From: Archangium violaceum Cb vi76
GTDB lineage: Bacteria > Myxococcota > Myxococcia > Myxococcales > Myxococcaceae
Length of the DNA stretch: 64,000 nucleotides
Assembly (NCBI RefSeq): GCF_000733295.1
Contig: NZ_JPMI01000079.1
Span: 62,001-126,000, forward strand
Direction of reading: 5' to 3'
In this document: positions 32,254-41,328 of the stretch, one piece after another
Position numbering within the stretch: position 1 is the stretch's first letter
Layout: the number at the start of each line of letters is the position of its first letter
Program-made: the position numbers and the translations under genes
The notes under the pieces: generated by a model
What the model was told of the DNA's origin: nothing
Database searches by the model: none
The model's input: only the letters and a program-made list of their open reading frames with translations

Positions 32254-33099
32254 ATGAAAGAGAAGACCGTTGTCGTGACCGGTGCCAATTCGGGCGTGGG
32301 GCTCGCCACCGCGACGGAGCTGGCCCGAAGGGGTGCCACCGTCGTCATGGCCTGCCGCAGTGCCTCGCGCGGCGAGCAGGCGCTGAAGGAGGCCAGGCAG
32401 CACAGTGGCTCGGACAAGCTCGAGCTCATGCTGTGCGACCTGGGCTCGTTGGAGAGCATCCGGAATTTCGCTCGCGAGCTCCAGGGCCGGCACCCCGTGG
32501 TGGAGGTGTTGGTCAACAACGCGGGCGTCATCACCGTGAAGCGGGAGACGACGCGGGACGGGTTCGAGTCGCAGCTGGGGGTCAATCACCTCGGCCACTT
32601 CCTGCTGACGAACCTGTTGCTGGAGCAGCTGCGCCGGGCACCGCAGGGGCGGATCATCAATGTGTCCTCGGGCGCGCACAAGGTGGGGTCCATCCACTGG
32701 GAGGATCCGCACCTGACGCGGAACTTCGGTGTGTGGAGGGCCTATTCGCAGTCCAAGCTCGCCAACATCCTGTTCACGAAGGCGCTCGCGGAGCGGCTCC
32801 GGGGCACGGCCGTCACCGCCAACTGCCTGCACCCGGGAGCGGTGGGGTCCAACTTCGGGGTGGATCGGCGGACGGGGTTCGGCAGGTCCGTCATGGCGTT
32901 CCTCGGGCACTTCTTCCTGACGCCGGAGCAGGGCGCCGAGACATCCGTGTATCTGGCGGCGAGTGACGAGGTGGCTTCCGTCTCGGGTGAGTACTTCTAC
33001 AGGAAGAAGCGCGCGCCCGTGTCGAAGAAGGCCCAGGACCGCGAGTCCGCGGAGCGGCTGTGGGCCTGGAGCGAGAAGGAAGTCGGGTGGGCCGCGTAG
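32254..33099 (+). CDS. Short-chain dehydrogenase, retinol-dehydrogenase-like
   Basis: This encodes 281 residues from ATG 32254 (MKEKTVVVTGANSGVGLATA), with GGAGG 12 bases upstream; the frame also offers GTG 32224. The NADP motif is TGANSGVG. NNAGV, NVSSGAH (Ser), YSQSKLAN (Tyr, Lys) and CLHPGAVGSNF complete the SDR set. The NHLGHFLLTNLLLEQL stretch is typical of retinol-dehydrogenase-like SDRs. The substrate is unknown. It converges on argJ with 10 bases between stops. Confidence 0.88.
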   Translation: MKEKTVVVTGANSGVGLATATELARRGATVVMACRSASRGEQALKEARQHSGSDKLELMLCDLGSLESIRNFARELQGRHPVVEVLVNNAGVITVKRETTRDGFESQLGVNHLGHFLLTNLLLEQLRRAPQGRIINVSSGAHKVGSIHWEDPHLTRNFGVWRAYSQSKLANILFTKALAERLRGTAVTANCLHPGAVGSNFGVDRRTGFGRSVMAFLGHFFLTPEQGAETSVYLAASDEVASVSGEYFYRKKRAPVSKKAQDRESAERLWAWSEKEVGWAA

Positions 33100-33109
33100 G
33101 CGGGGCGGC

Positions 33110-34471
33110 TCAGCTGCGGTAGTCCGCGTTCTCGCTGATGTACTCGTGGCTGCGGTCCGCGCCGAGCACCGTGCACGCCGCCGTGCCAACACCCAGGTCC
33201 ACGTCGATCTCCACTGACTGCTCGTGCGGAGGGAACGTCACCGGCGGGCGGAAGGTGAGCCCATCCGCGGGCGGCACGCTCGTATAGAGCTCGGCGCCCT
33301 TCATGTGCGCCACCAGGGCCTTCTCCGTCTCGTTGTCGAGCCGGAAGGCGCCGTGCTCCATGATGACGCGGCCTCCCATGCGCAGGGTGCAGCGCGACAG
33401 GTCCACCTCGGGGTGGTGCGCGCCCACGTACTTGCCGATCGCCGCCACCAGCCGGCCCACGTTCGGGTCGTTCCCGTTCACCGCGCACTGGAACAGCGGT
33501 GAGTTCACCACCGACTTGCCGATGCCCCGGGCCACGTCCTCGCCCGGCGCGCCGTGCACGTGCACGCGCATGACGTGGTGCACGCCCTCGCCGTTGCGCA
33601 CGATGTCCTCGGCCAGGTCGGCGCACACCTGCTCCAGCGCGGCCTCGAACTCCTTCAGGCTGGGGCAGGGCACCTTGCGCGACGACAGCAGCGCCACCGT
33701 GTCCGAGGTGCTCGTGTCGCTGTCCACGCTGATGCAGCCGAACGTCCTGGCGGACACCGAGCGCAGCGCCGCGCGCAGGGCGTCTCGCGGCACGTCCACG
33801 TCCGTCATCAGGAAGACGAGCATGGTGGCCAGGTTGGGCTCGATCATCCCCGCGCCCTTGGCGATGCCCACGATGCTCCCGCTGCCCACCTGGGCCCGGC
33901 GGACCTTGGCGTACAGGTCCGTCGTCATGATGCCCTCGGCGGCGGGCAGCACAGAGCCGCCCGCGAGCGACGAGACGGCCTGGGGCACCGCGTCCACCAG
34001 GGCATCCACCGGCAGCCGCCAGCCGATGACGCCCGTCGAGCAGGGCAGCACCTGCGAGGCGCTCAGCCCCAGCTTGCCGGCCACCGCCGCGCACAGCCGC
34101 TCGGAGGCCTCGACGCCTCCGGGCGCGCACACGTTGCTCACCTTGTTGTTCACCACCACCGCGCCCAGCGTGGGCTCCTCCAGCCGCTCGCGGCCGATGC
34201 GCACCGGCGCTCCCGGGAAGGCGTTCTTCGTGAACACCGCCGCGAACGAGGGCGTCGGCTCGTCGAGCACCAGCAGCGTGAGGTTCATCTTCGCCGGCCT
34301 GGCCACCTCGGCGGGCATGAACTCGAGGCGCGTGCGACCGACGCGGAAGCCGCGCGGCAGGGCGGACTGGTGCTCCAGCCAGCTCCGGTGGGCGTCGGCG
34401 GACGGGAAGGTCAGGTGCGTGCTGGGAATGGCGGTACCTCGCTGCGAGGAGAAAGGCGCTTGGTGCCGCAA
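33110..34471 (-). CDS. argJ: Glutamate N-acetyltransferase / amino-acid acetyltransferase ArgJ
   Basis: This encodes up to 453 residues. ArgJ makes N-acetylglutamate and recycles the acetyl group from N-acetylornithine in arginine synthesis. Markers are AAVFTKNAFPGAPV, LPCSTGVIGWRLP and KGAGMIEPNLATMLVFLMTD, where the Thr of ATM is the self-cleavage nucleophile that creates the two chains. The start is unclear: the domain begins at about LPRGFRVG, the open frame starts at TTG 34471, and there is no ATG or GTG between them. A TTG (or rarer) start must be used. The tail ends ADRSHEYISENADYRS as expected. Confidence 0.9.
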   Translation of the reverse strand: MRHQAPFSSQRGTAIPSTHLTFPSADAHRSWLEHQSALPRGFRVGRTRLEFMPAEVARPAKMNLTLLVLDEPTPSFAAVFTKNAFPGAPVRIGRERLEEPTLGAVVVNNKVSNVCAPGGVEASERLCAAVAGKLGLSASQVLPCSTGVIGWRLPVDALVDAVPQAVSSLAGGSVLPAAEGIMTTDLYAKVRRAQVGSGSIVGIAKGAGMIEPNLATMLVFLMTDVDVPRDALRAALRSVSARTFGCISVDSDTSTSDTVALLSSRKVPCPSLKEFEAALEQVCADLAEDIVRNGEGVHHVMRVHVHGAPGEDVARGIGKSVVNSPLFQCAVNGNDPNVGRLVAAIGKYVGAHHPEVDLSRCTLRMGGRVIMEHGAFRLDNETEKALVAHMKGAELYTSVPPADGLTFRPPVTFPPHEQSVEIDVDLGVGTAACTVLGADRSHEYISENADYRS

Positions 34472-34519
34472 TCCGGGGCGCGAATCAATGGGAGAGATGC
34501 CCGTCCGCCCGCTCCCCGG

Positions 34520-36910
34520 CTAGGGAGCCCCCGGCCGGAGCCGCTCCGGGGGGATGATCTGCTTGTCCTGGCTGGGGCTCGCCCAGTGCAGCCGCATGAG
34601 GGCCACGCCCATCTGCTCGAAGAACTCCAGCTGGATCGCATGGGCCCGGCCGGCCTGCAGCGTCACGGTGCCCCGGTTCTCGGTGGTGACGTGGACCGTC
34701 CAGTCGTCGATGAGCAGCTTGCCATCCACCCAGAGCCGGACCCCGTCATTGGACTGGGTGTAGAAGGTGTAGGTCTCCGAGTACAGGGGCAGCACACTCC
34801 CCGTCCAGCGCACCGAGAAGGTGTCGGTGTCCAGGGCCGGGTCCGGCGAGTCCTCGTACCAGCGGAAGTCCACGGTGGGGTCCACCCGCTCCAGCTTCAG
34901 GTCCTTGAAGTCGGCCGTGTCGAAGTACTGCGCCCGCAGGCCGTTGGCGGGGGCGCTCGACTCCCGGAACACCGCCGTGTACCGCGAGTCCACCGTGGGC
35001 CGGACCTCCTGGCTCGCGTCCCCTCCGTGGCTCCAGCGGTCGAAGACGTACGTCTTCCCGTCCTTCTCCTGGGGCGAGACGGCCCCGAGGGCGCGCACCA
35101 CGCCCGCCACCGTCTCCACCTCCAGCGGCGTGGGCTGGGGTTGCCCGTCGAGCGTCACCCGCAGCCCCGCGGGCTCGGTGTTCATCCGCAGCTTCACCTT
35201 CCGGGGCCGTATGTCCCGGAAGAGCTCATGGACGGCCCCGCCGGAGTCCTCCACCCGCAGGTGGATGCGGTACCACACGTTGGCGGCCGTCTCGCCCCGG
35301 TCCGGCACGGTGAACCGTCCACTCCTCACCCCGCGCGTGGCCGGCACGAAGGGGTGCATGTGCTCGTCATGGTGGAAGTCCACCTGCCAGGTGAAGGCGC
35401 TGTCCGGCAGCGTCCCGTCCTCGGCGTCGGTGCCCCGGCCCTCGTAGGTGATGACGTTCCCCGCGCTGTAGAGCGTCCCGTCCGTGGGCTGGAGGAAGGT
35501 GGCCACGGGCGTGGTGTTGCTCCTCACGGTGAGGGTGACCTCGTTGCTCAGCACCGAGCCGAAGTCGTTGGCTACCCGCACCCGGAAGCGGGCCCCCGAG
35601 TCCGACAGTGCCACCGCGGGCAGCGCGAGGCTCGCGGCCGTGGCTCCCGGGAGATTGGCGTCATTGCGCAGCCACTGGTAGCGCAGCGGCGGCGTTCCGG
35701 AGGCTCCCACCGTGAAGGTGGCGGGCTTGCCTGGCTGTAGCGTCAGGCTCGTGGGCTGGCTCGTGAGGGTGGGCGCCTCGTTGGTGGCCGTGTAGCGGAT
35801 GCGGCGCACCTCGTCCTCCGCGCGGTCCAGGTAGTAGAGGCTGCCGTCCGGCCCCACGTCGAGGTCCACGGGCGCATCCAGGCCCGTGGCGAAGACGGCG
35901 ACGGCGCCATCCTTGGGGTCATACGTGCGGATCCACCCGTTGCAGTAGTCGGAGAAGAAGTAGCGTCCCGTGTACTCCGTGGGGAACTGGCGTTGGGCCG
36001 GGTTGTAGAAGACGCCCGCGGTGATGGCGCAGCCGTTGCTGGTGCCCGAGCCGTGCCGGTAGGCGAACAGCGGGGTGCGGTAGCGCGGGTCCGGGGTGGG
36101 TCCCTCGGTGTCCGGCCAGCCATAGTTGGAGCCGGCGATGCCGTCGTTGATCTCCTCCCAGTCGCCGGCCCCCACGTCGTTGATGAAGATGCGGCCGGTG
36201 CCCGGTTGCACGGCGAGGCTGAAGGGGTTGCGCAGGCCGATGGCCCAGATGGCCCGGTTGCTGCCCGTGGTGCGCGTGAAGAAGGGGTTGTCCGTGGGGA
36301 TGCTGCCGTCCTTCTCCAGCCGCAGCACCTTGCCCATCAACGAGTCGAGCCTCGGCGCCAGCTCCGAGCGCGTGTTGTCCCCCACGGCCACGTAGAGCTT
36401 GCCGCCGGGCCCGAAGTGGAGGGCGCCCCCGTTGTGGTTGCTGGCTCCCAGGGGCGGGAGCTCGAACAGGATGCGCTCGCTGCCGGGCACGGCCTGGTTG
36501 CCATTGGCGGTGAAGCGGCTGACGCGGTTGTGCTTCTGGGGCGTGGTGGCCGTGTAATAGACATACACGTACGGCTGGCTGGGGAAGTCCGGATCGAACG
36601 CCACGCCGAGCAGGCCCCGCTCGCCGTTGTCATCCGTGTCCACCGTGAGGAAGGGCACGCTCAGCAGCTTCCCGTCCTGGATGAGCAGGAGCCGGCCGTC
36701 CTGCTCGCAGACGAAGAGGCGCCCATCCGGTGCGATGGCCATGGACGTCGCCGCGTCGAGCTCATCGGTGACGAGCGTGTCCGTGAAACGGGCGGGCACC
36801 GCGGCCGCTTCCACTTGTCGCCAGGGGAGGCTCGCGGGGGGGTGCCCCACTTCGGTACAGCCCCACAGCAGCAGCAGGCAGGTCAGTGCCCGAAGAGCAT
36901 CGATACGCAT
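34520..36910 (-). CDS. Sorbosone/glucose dehydrogenase-type lipoprotein with PA14 domain
   Basis: This encodes 796 residues from ATG 36910 (GGAG 8 bases upstream). The lipoprotein signal is MRIDALRALTCLLLLWGC (Cys18). Residues ~40-365 form a six-bladed quinoprotein propeller (MAIAPDGRLFVCEQDGRLLL, GERGLLGVAFDPDFPSQPYV, ASNHNGGALHFGPGGKLYVA, RNPFSLAVQPGTGRIFINDV, EEINDGIAGSNYGWP). Next are an Ig-like domain (QPTSLTLQPGKPATFTV), a beta domain (FLQPTDGTLYSAGNVITYEG), a PEGA-like segment and a C-terminal PA14 domain (GLRAQYFDTADFKDLKLERV to the end). It probably oxidises or binds sugars at the outer membrane. Confidence 0.85.
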   Translation of the reverse strand: MRIDALRALTCLLLLWGCTEVGHPPASLPWRQVEAAAVPARFTDTLVTDELDAATSMAIAPDGRLFVCEQDGRLLLIQDGKLLSVPFLTVDTDDNGERGLLGVAFDPDFPSQPYVYVYYTATTPQKHNRVSRFTANGNQAVPGSERILFELPPLGASNHNGGALHFGPGGKLYVAVGDNTRSELAPRLDSLMGKVLRLEKDGSIPTDNPFFTRTTGSNRAIWAIGLRNPFSLAVQPGTGRIFINDVGAGDWEEINDGIAGSNYGWPDTEGPTPDPRYRTPLFAYRHGSGTSNGCAITAGVFYNPAQRQFPTEYTGRYFFSDYCNGWIRTYDPKDGAVAVFATGLDAPVDLDVGPDGSLYYLDRAEDEVRRIRYTATNEAPTLTSQPTSLTLQPGKPATFTVGASGTPPLRYQWLRNDANLPGATAASLALPAVALSDSGARFRVRVANDFGSVLSNEVTLTVRSNTTPVATFLQPTDGTLYSAGNVITYEGRGTDAEDGTLPDSAFTWQVDFHHDEHMHPFVPATRGVRSGRFTVPDRGETAANVWYRIHLRVEDSGGAVHELFRDIRPRKVKLRMNTEPAGLRVTLDGQPQPTPLEVETVAGVVRALGAVSPQEKDGKTYVFDRWSHGGDASQEVRPTVDSRYTAVFRESSAPANGLRAQYFDTADFKDLKLERVDPTVDFRWYEDSPDPALDTDTFSVRWTGSVLPLYSETYTFYTQSNDGVRLWVDGKLLIDDWTVHVTTENRGTVTLQAGRAHAIQLEFFEQMGVALMRLHWASPSQDKQIIPPERLRPGAP

Positions 36911-37030
36911 GGCGCACGCTCCAGTCCGGTGGGGAGGACCGCCGCCTCCCGTGAGATGCGGCGCCAAGCTGTAGCGGGTGCCTCACCCCGGCTCAGTCGG
37001 ACACGGTGGCTGGGATTGCCCGTACGTCCG

Positions 37031-37071
37031 CTGCCGGATGATGCATGAGGGAAGTGTACTTCATCCGGCAG
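37031..37071. promoter_or_regulatory. Perfect 11-base dyad upstream of the sorbosone-dehydrogenase gene
   Basis: CTGCCGGATGA and TCATCCGGCAG are perfect inverted repeats separated by 19 bases, about 120 bases upstream of the lipoprotein start. A small hairpin CCCCCG-TCTT-CGGGGG follows at 37075-37090. The dyad could be an operator. The rest of the 393-base spacer (36911-37303) has no convincing gene; a GGGAGG at 37275-37280 is not followed by a start in register. Confidence 0.35.
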
Positions 37072-37303
37072 GCGCCCCCGTCTTCGGGGGGGTGGGTGTC
37101 ACGACGCTTCCCGGTGGGTGCCACCCCTGGTGCGGGTCCACCCGCGCGCCAAGGAGAATGGAAACTTCCAGTGCCCATCGCCTGGAGCCAGGAGCGTTCA
37201 CCCCTGAACTCCCCTCTCATCCGCGCTGGACTTCTCCGGAAGTGGACTGGCCTTGTTGGTGCTCAAATAATATAGGGAGGATAAACCCACAGGTCTTCGC
37301 ACC

Positions 37304-37579
37304 GTGTACACCGTCGAAATCAGCCCCTCCGCGTGGAATCAGCTCGCCCACCTGTCGCTGGAGACATACCGGCGCATCCGGGATGAACTGGATGCAGTCG
37401 CCACGGCCCTCGCCAAGGGACTTCACCCGGGCCGCTCCGAAACGGTGAGGGTGGCCGGGCGCCCGGTCTCCGCGCCCTCGGTGGTGGTGGATGACGCGAT
37501 CGCGGTCTACGAGGTGGACCACGAGAGCCACCGCGTCCTGCTGCTCGAGGTGGCGCGCCGGCTCCCCAGGGAGCTCTAA
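37304..37579 (+). CDS. RelE/ParE-like toxin, apparently without antitoxin
   Basis: This encodes 91 residues from GTG 37304. MYTVEISPSAWNQLAHLSLE, YRRIRDELDAVATAL and the ending strands VDDAIAVYEVDHESHRVLLL show the RelE/ParE fold (two helices, then a four-stranded sheet). Such toxins cleave mRNA at the ribosome or poison gyrase. No antitoxin frame is visible upstream or downstream, so it may be domesticated, regulated in trans, or dead. It overlaps the convergent plsC-like gene by 4 bases. Confidence 0.65.
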   Translation: MYTVEISPSAWNQLAHLSLETYRRIRDELDAVATALAKGLHPGRSETVRVAGRPVSAPSVVVDDAIAVYEVDHESHRVLLLEVARRLPREL

Positions 37580-38319
37580 CCGGGGGCGGGGGCCCCGGAC
37601 TCGAGGCGGTCCTTCTCCCGCTGCATGAGGCCGTACACGTGGTCGCGCAGCGCGGCCGGGTCGGGGAAGGCGCGCGGGTCCACGGGCTCGAGGACGCTCA
37701 CCTCGCAGTCCGCCCGGAAGCGGAGGAGCAGCCCGTGCTTGGGCAGGGTGTCACCCGTGCCGGTGAGGACCATGGGGATGAGCGGGCAGCCCTTGGCATG
37801 AGCCAGCCGGAAGGCGCCGTCCTTGAAGGGCCGCATCTGGTTGTCCGGCGAGCGCGTGCCCTCGGGGAAGAGGAGCACCGGGATGCCCCGCTCCAACCAG
37901 CGCTCGCACCCGGCCATCATCCTCGCGATGCTCTCCTTGTCCCCGCGCACCAGCCCCACGTAGCGGTTGAGGTACATGTTCCAGCCGAGGAACGGCAGCT
38001 TGAAGTTGCTGGCCTTGGAGACCCACTTGAAGGGCCGGTAGAGGCCGAAGAGCACGAGGATGTCGCCCAGGGACTGGTGGTTGGACACCAGCACCGCGGG
38101 CCCGTGCCAGGGCAGGCGCTCACGGCCCTGGATGCGCAGCCGCCAGCCGGGGTTCACCCAGAAGTAGAGCTGCGCCCAGCCGCAGGAGAACAGGTGCAGC
38201 ACGCGCCCGTCGCGGTCGAAGGGCCACGTCACCAGGAAGAGGACGAGCGCCACGCAGAAGAGGACGGCGGAGCTCGCCACGAAGAACGACCAGAAGAGCA
38301 CCGAGTGGAGCCAGCGCAT
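37576..38319 (-). CDS. 1-acyl-sn-glycerol-3-phosphate acyltransferase (PlsC family)
   Basis: This encodes 247 residues. It acylates lysophosphatidate at the inner membrane to make phosphatidate. An N-terminal TM segment (LFWSFFVASSAVLFCVALVL) precedes the acyltransferase motifs SNHQSLGD (HX4D), RYVGLVRGDKES, LLFPEGTRSPDNQM and CPLIPMVLTGTG. The C-terminus is short and basic. It starts 1 base after the stop of the upstream gene, so the two are coupled. Confidence 0.92.
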   Translation of the reverse strand: MRWLHSVLFWSFFVASSAVLFCVALVLFLVTWPFDRDGRVLHLFSCGWAQLYFWVNPGWRLRIQGRERLPWHGPAVLVSNHQSLGDILVLFGLYRPFKWVSKASNFKLPFLGWNMYLNRYVGLVRGDKESIARMMAGCERWLERGIPVLLFPEGTRSPDNQMRPFKDGAFRLAHAKGCPLIPMVLTGTGDTLPKHGLLLRFRADCEVSVLEPVDPRAFPDPAALRDHVYGLMQREKDRLESGAPAPG

Positions 38320-38320
38320 G

Positions 38321-38962
38321 TCACCCTGCTCCGGTGGGTTGGAGGAGGGTTCCCATCATCGCACGGCGGGTGACGCAGGGTGGAACAAGCGCCGAGCCGG
38401 CGGCGCGAGCGGTTACAGCGGCTTCTGGTCGGCGACGGCCGGCGTGCGGGGGGGCCGGGGTGGCGGGCTTCTCCTCCTCGACCGGGAGCTCGTACTCGAG
38501 CGGGGCGGGGGAGATGGCCATGTCCTGCGTGACGACCCAGGAGTTGTAGCGCTTCTGGGACACCTCGATGAGCTTGCCGTCCTCGTAGCAGACGACGTGC
38601 AGGACGAAGGAGGGCTCCTGGATGGTGGGCTTCCCGTATTGGTAGCACTCCTGGTTGCCGCGGCGCTCCTTGCTGGTGGGCTGGCCGAGGAGGCCGGAGA
38701 CCTCCTGCGGCGACATGCCCTTGTTCACCTGCCGGAGACCCCAGGCCGTATCCACGCGGTAGGGGGTGGCCGCGGGTTGCATGGCCACGAACCACTTGCC
38801 CGCCAGGAAGAGGAACAGCGCCGCGGCGGGGTATAGCAGCAGCAGGCGCTTGGGGCGCCGAGGCTCCTGCTTCGAATAGGCGCTGAAGATGCCCTCGTCC
38901 TGTGCCGCGTTCGCGCCACCTGGCCCGGTCTGCTGGTGCTCTTGGCTCACACCCTGAGACAT
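38321..38962 (-). CDS. Membrane-anchored protein with BamE/SmpA-like motif
   Basis: This encodes 213 residues from ATG 38962. After a Gln/Gly-rich N-terminus, one TM helix (LLLLYPAAALFLFLAGKWFV) anchors a domain with VNKGMSPQEVSGLLGQPTSK, the helix-turn typical of BamE/SmpA-like folds, then YQYGKPT and VCYEDGKLIEVSQKRYNSW. The C-terminal ~50 residues are low-complexity Pro/Ala/Arg. It may be an envelope assembly or sensory accessory. It is coupled to the PlsC gene. Confidence 0.65.
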   Translation of the reverse strand: MSQGVSQEHQQTGPGGANAAQDEGIFSAYSKQEPRRPKRLLLLYPAAALFLFLAGKWFVAMQPAATPYRVDTAWGLRQVNKGMSPQEVSGLLGQPTSKERRGNQECYQYGKPTIQEPSFVLHVVCYEDGKLIEVSQKRYNSWVVTQDMAISPAPLEYELPVEEEKPATPAPPHAGRRRPEAAVTARAAGSALVPPCVTRRAMMGTLLQPTGAG

Positions 38963-39093
38963 GCCCCGTGCGGGGACGAGATGCAAGGAGGTCGAGGCAT
39001 GGCGGGGGAGCGAGGGAGCAGGAGAGCGAACAGTCCGCGCTCGGGTTGAAACCGCTTCCCCACCAGGCGGGCAGCTGTGTTCTGGTGGACGTC

Positions 39094-41319
39094 ATGACGC
39101 GCCCCCTCGTGTATCGCCGGTATGGCGGCTCGCTGCAGGTCTCCATTCCCTCCTTCGAAGTGCTGGTGGATGCCGTGAAGATTCCGGAGACCCAGTGGCT
39201 GGCCACGGCCTGTCCACTCGAGGGACTCCAGTGTGACCCGAGGTTCCTCGCGTTCGTCGACACGGATGGGAACAAGCGCATCCGGGTGCACGAGCTGCGC
39301 GCCGCCGTCGAGTTCACGGCGAAGATGCTGAAGTCGTACCAGGGAGCGGATACGGCGAGCGACGTGCTCGCGCTGGACGCGCTCTCCGAGGCGGGCACGA
39401 AGCCGCGGGACGTGGCGGGCATCCTGCTGGAGACGCTGAAGGCGGGGGACCGGACGCGCATCACGTTGGAGCAGGTGCGCACCAGCGAGAAGGCGCTACA
39501 GGAGGCGGGGCAGAACGGGGATGGGATTGTCGCCCCGGCCTTCCTGCCCGAGCCGTCGCGCGCTCTGGCCGTGAAGCTCATGGCCTGCTTCCCCGAGGTG
39601 AAGAATCGAGCGGGGCAGGCGGGGGTGGACCTGCCCATGCTCCAGCACTTCCGCGAGGAGCGGAGCGCGCTGCTGGCGCACCTGGCGCAGAAGGGATTCG
39701 TGCTGGTGTGGGGCGAGCGGAGCGTGGAGCACGCGCGGCGCATCCAGGAGATCCGGCCGCTGCTGGACACGTACTACCTGCAGTGCCGGCTGGTGGCGGC
39801 GCAGCCGGAGGCCGTCTCGAGCCTCAAGCTGGAGCCGGGGCGGGTGCAGGAGTCGCTCGGGGACACGCAGGCGCTGGCGCGGGTGGTGTCGGAGCTGCCG
39901 GTGGCGCCTCCCGAGCCTGGGGGCGCGTTGCGTTGGTCGCGGTTGTACCGGGGCCAGGCCTTCGAGCGGCTCGAGGCGTTCCGGAAGGACGTGGCGGTGC
40001 CGCTCACGGGGGACCTGGCGACGCTGGCGGACTCGGCGTGGCGCGAGCTGCTCACGAAGGCCGACGCCATCCTGGCGTGGCAGGCGCGGCTGGAGGCGAG
40101 CCCGTTGCGCGGACTGGTGGACGGCCTGGCGGGCATCCCCGAGTCCGAGCTCGAGGCGCTGGAGGCGGCGTGCCGGGCGGACCTGGCGCTGAAAGAGAAG
40201 CTGGACGCGGTGGACGAGCTGGAGCGGTTGATCCTCTACCAGCGCTGGCTGCTGACGTTCGCCAACAACTTCATCAGCATGCCGGACCTGTACCAGATGA
40301 AGCGGCGGGCGCTGATGGAGAAGGGGACGCTCATCCTCGGGGGGCGGAGGTACAGGCTGTCGGTGCTGGTGACGAACCGGGCGGCGCACGCGGCGCTGAC
40401 GAGCCAGGGCACCACGTGCACGCTCTACGTGCAGGTGGCGGCGAAGGATGGAGAGGCGAGCTACGAGGTGGCGGTGCCCGCCACGCGAGGGCGGAGCGAT
40501 GGGCTGGCGGTGGGCAAGCGCGGCGTCTTCTACGACGTGGAGGGCCGCGAGTACGACGCCGTGGTGACGCAGGTCATCCGTCAGCCCGTGTCCCTGTGGG
40601 AGGCGATGACGATGCCCTTCGGGCGGATCGGCAAGTTCATCTCCAGCAAGATCGAGGGGATGGCGGCGGCCGGAGAGAAGACGCTCGATGAGTCGCTGGA
40701 GAAGGGATACGCGCAGGGGACGCAGGCGGCGCCGGTAGCGCCGGCTCCGGCAGCGCCCGCGGCGGCTCCGGCGGCGGGTCCGGGTGGCTTCATCGCGGCG
40801 ACGGGCATCGCGTTCGCGGCGGTGGGCTCGTCCCTGGCGTTCATCGTGTCGCAGGTGAGGTCGCTCACCGTGTTCGACGTCATCTCGGCGGCGATGATCC
40901 TGGCCGCCGCGGTGATGCTGCCCTCGGGGTTGTTGGGGTGGCTCAAGCTGCGCAAGCGCAACCTGGCGCTGCTGCTGGAGGGCTCGGGCTGGGCGCTGAA
41001 TGACCGGTTGATGCTCACGCGGAGCCTGGCGGCGATCATCACCCGCCGGCCGAGGCTGCCGAAGAACGCGAAGGTGGACCGGACGGACGTGTTGCAGTCG
41101 GTCCTGGCGACGGCGCGCGAGGACGACGAGGAGGAGCCGCGCTCGCCGGGCATGTGGCTGCTCATCGGGCTCCTCATCGTCTTCGTGGTGCTCTGGCAGT
41201 TCCGCGAGCCGCTCATCCGCGAGGCCTGCGAGCGCCAGTGGATGGCTGGCTCGATGTGCGGCTCGTTGATGACCCCGGGCTCCTCGCCGGCCGTGCCGCC
41301 CGCGCCGCCGGCTCCGTGA
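39094..41319 (+). CDS. Large unknown protein with EF-hand-like loop and C-terminal membrane helices
   Basis: This encodes 741 residues from ATG 39094. Residues ~51-65 (FVDTDGNKRIRVHELRAAV) match an EF-hand calcium loop (D-x-D-x-N-x-x-I-x-x-x-E). A second weaker one may be GQNGDGIVAPAFL. The middle is long and helical. From ~400 a beta-rich part follows (GRRYRLSVLVTNRAAHAALT). A Pro/Ala linker leads to helices GGFIAATGIAFAAVGSSLAF, DVISAAMILAAAVMLPSGLL and, near the end, MWLLIGLLIVFVVLWQF. No enzyme motif is seen. I do not recognise the family. Confidence 0.7.
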   Translation: MTRPLVYRRYGGSLQVSIPSFEVLVDAVKIPETQWLATACPLEGLQCDPRFLAFVDTDGNKRIRVHELRAAVEFTAKMLKSYQGADTASDVLALDALSEAGTKPRDVAGILLETLKAGDRTRITLEQVRTSEKALQEAGQNGDGIVAPAFLPEPSRALAVKLMACFPEVKNRAGQAGVDLPMLQHFREERSALLAHLAQKGFVLVWGERSVEHARRIQEIRPLLDTYYLQCRLVAAQPEAVSSLKLEPGRVQESLGDTQALARVVSELPVAPPEPGGALRWSRLYRGQAFERLEAFRKDVAVPLTGDLATLADSAWRELLTKADAILAWQARLEASPLRGLVDGLAGIPESELEALEAACRADLALKEKLDAVDELERLILYQRWLLTFANNFISMPDLYQMKRRALMEKGTLILGGRRYRLSVLVTNRAAHAALTSQGTTCTLYVQVAAKDGEASYEVAVPATRGRSDGLAVGKRGVFYDVEGREYDAVVTQVIRQPVSLWEAMTMPFGRIGKFISSKIEGMAAAGEKTLDESLEKGYAQGTQAAPVAPAPAAPAAAPAAGPGGFIAATGIAFAAVGSSLAFIVSQVRSLTVFDVISAAMILAAAVMLPSGLLGWLKLRKRNLALLLEGSGWALNDRLMLTRSLAAIITRRPRLPKNAKVDRTDVLQSVLATAREDDEEEPRSPGMWLLIGLLIVFVVLWQFREPLIREACERQWMAGSMCGSLMTPGSSPAVPPAPPAP

Positions 41320-41328
41320 GGGCTGGGG

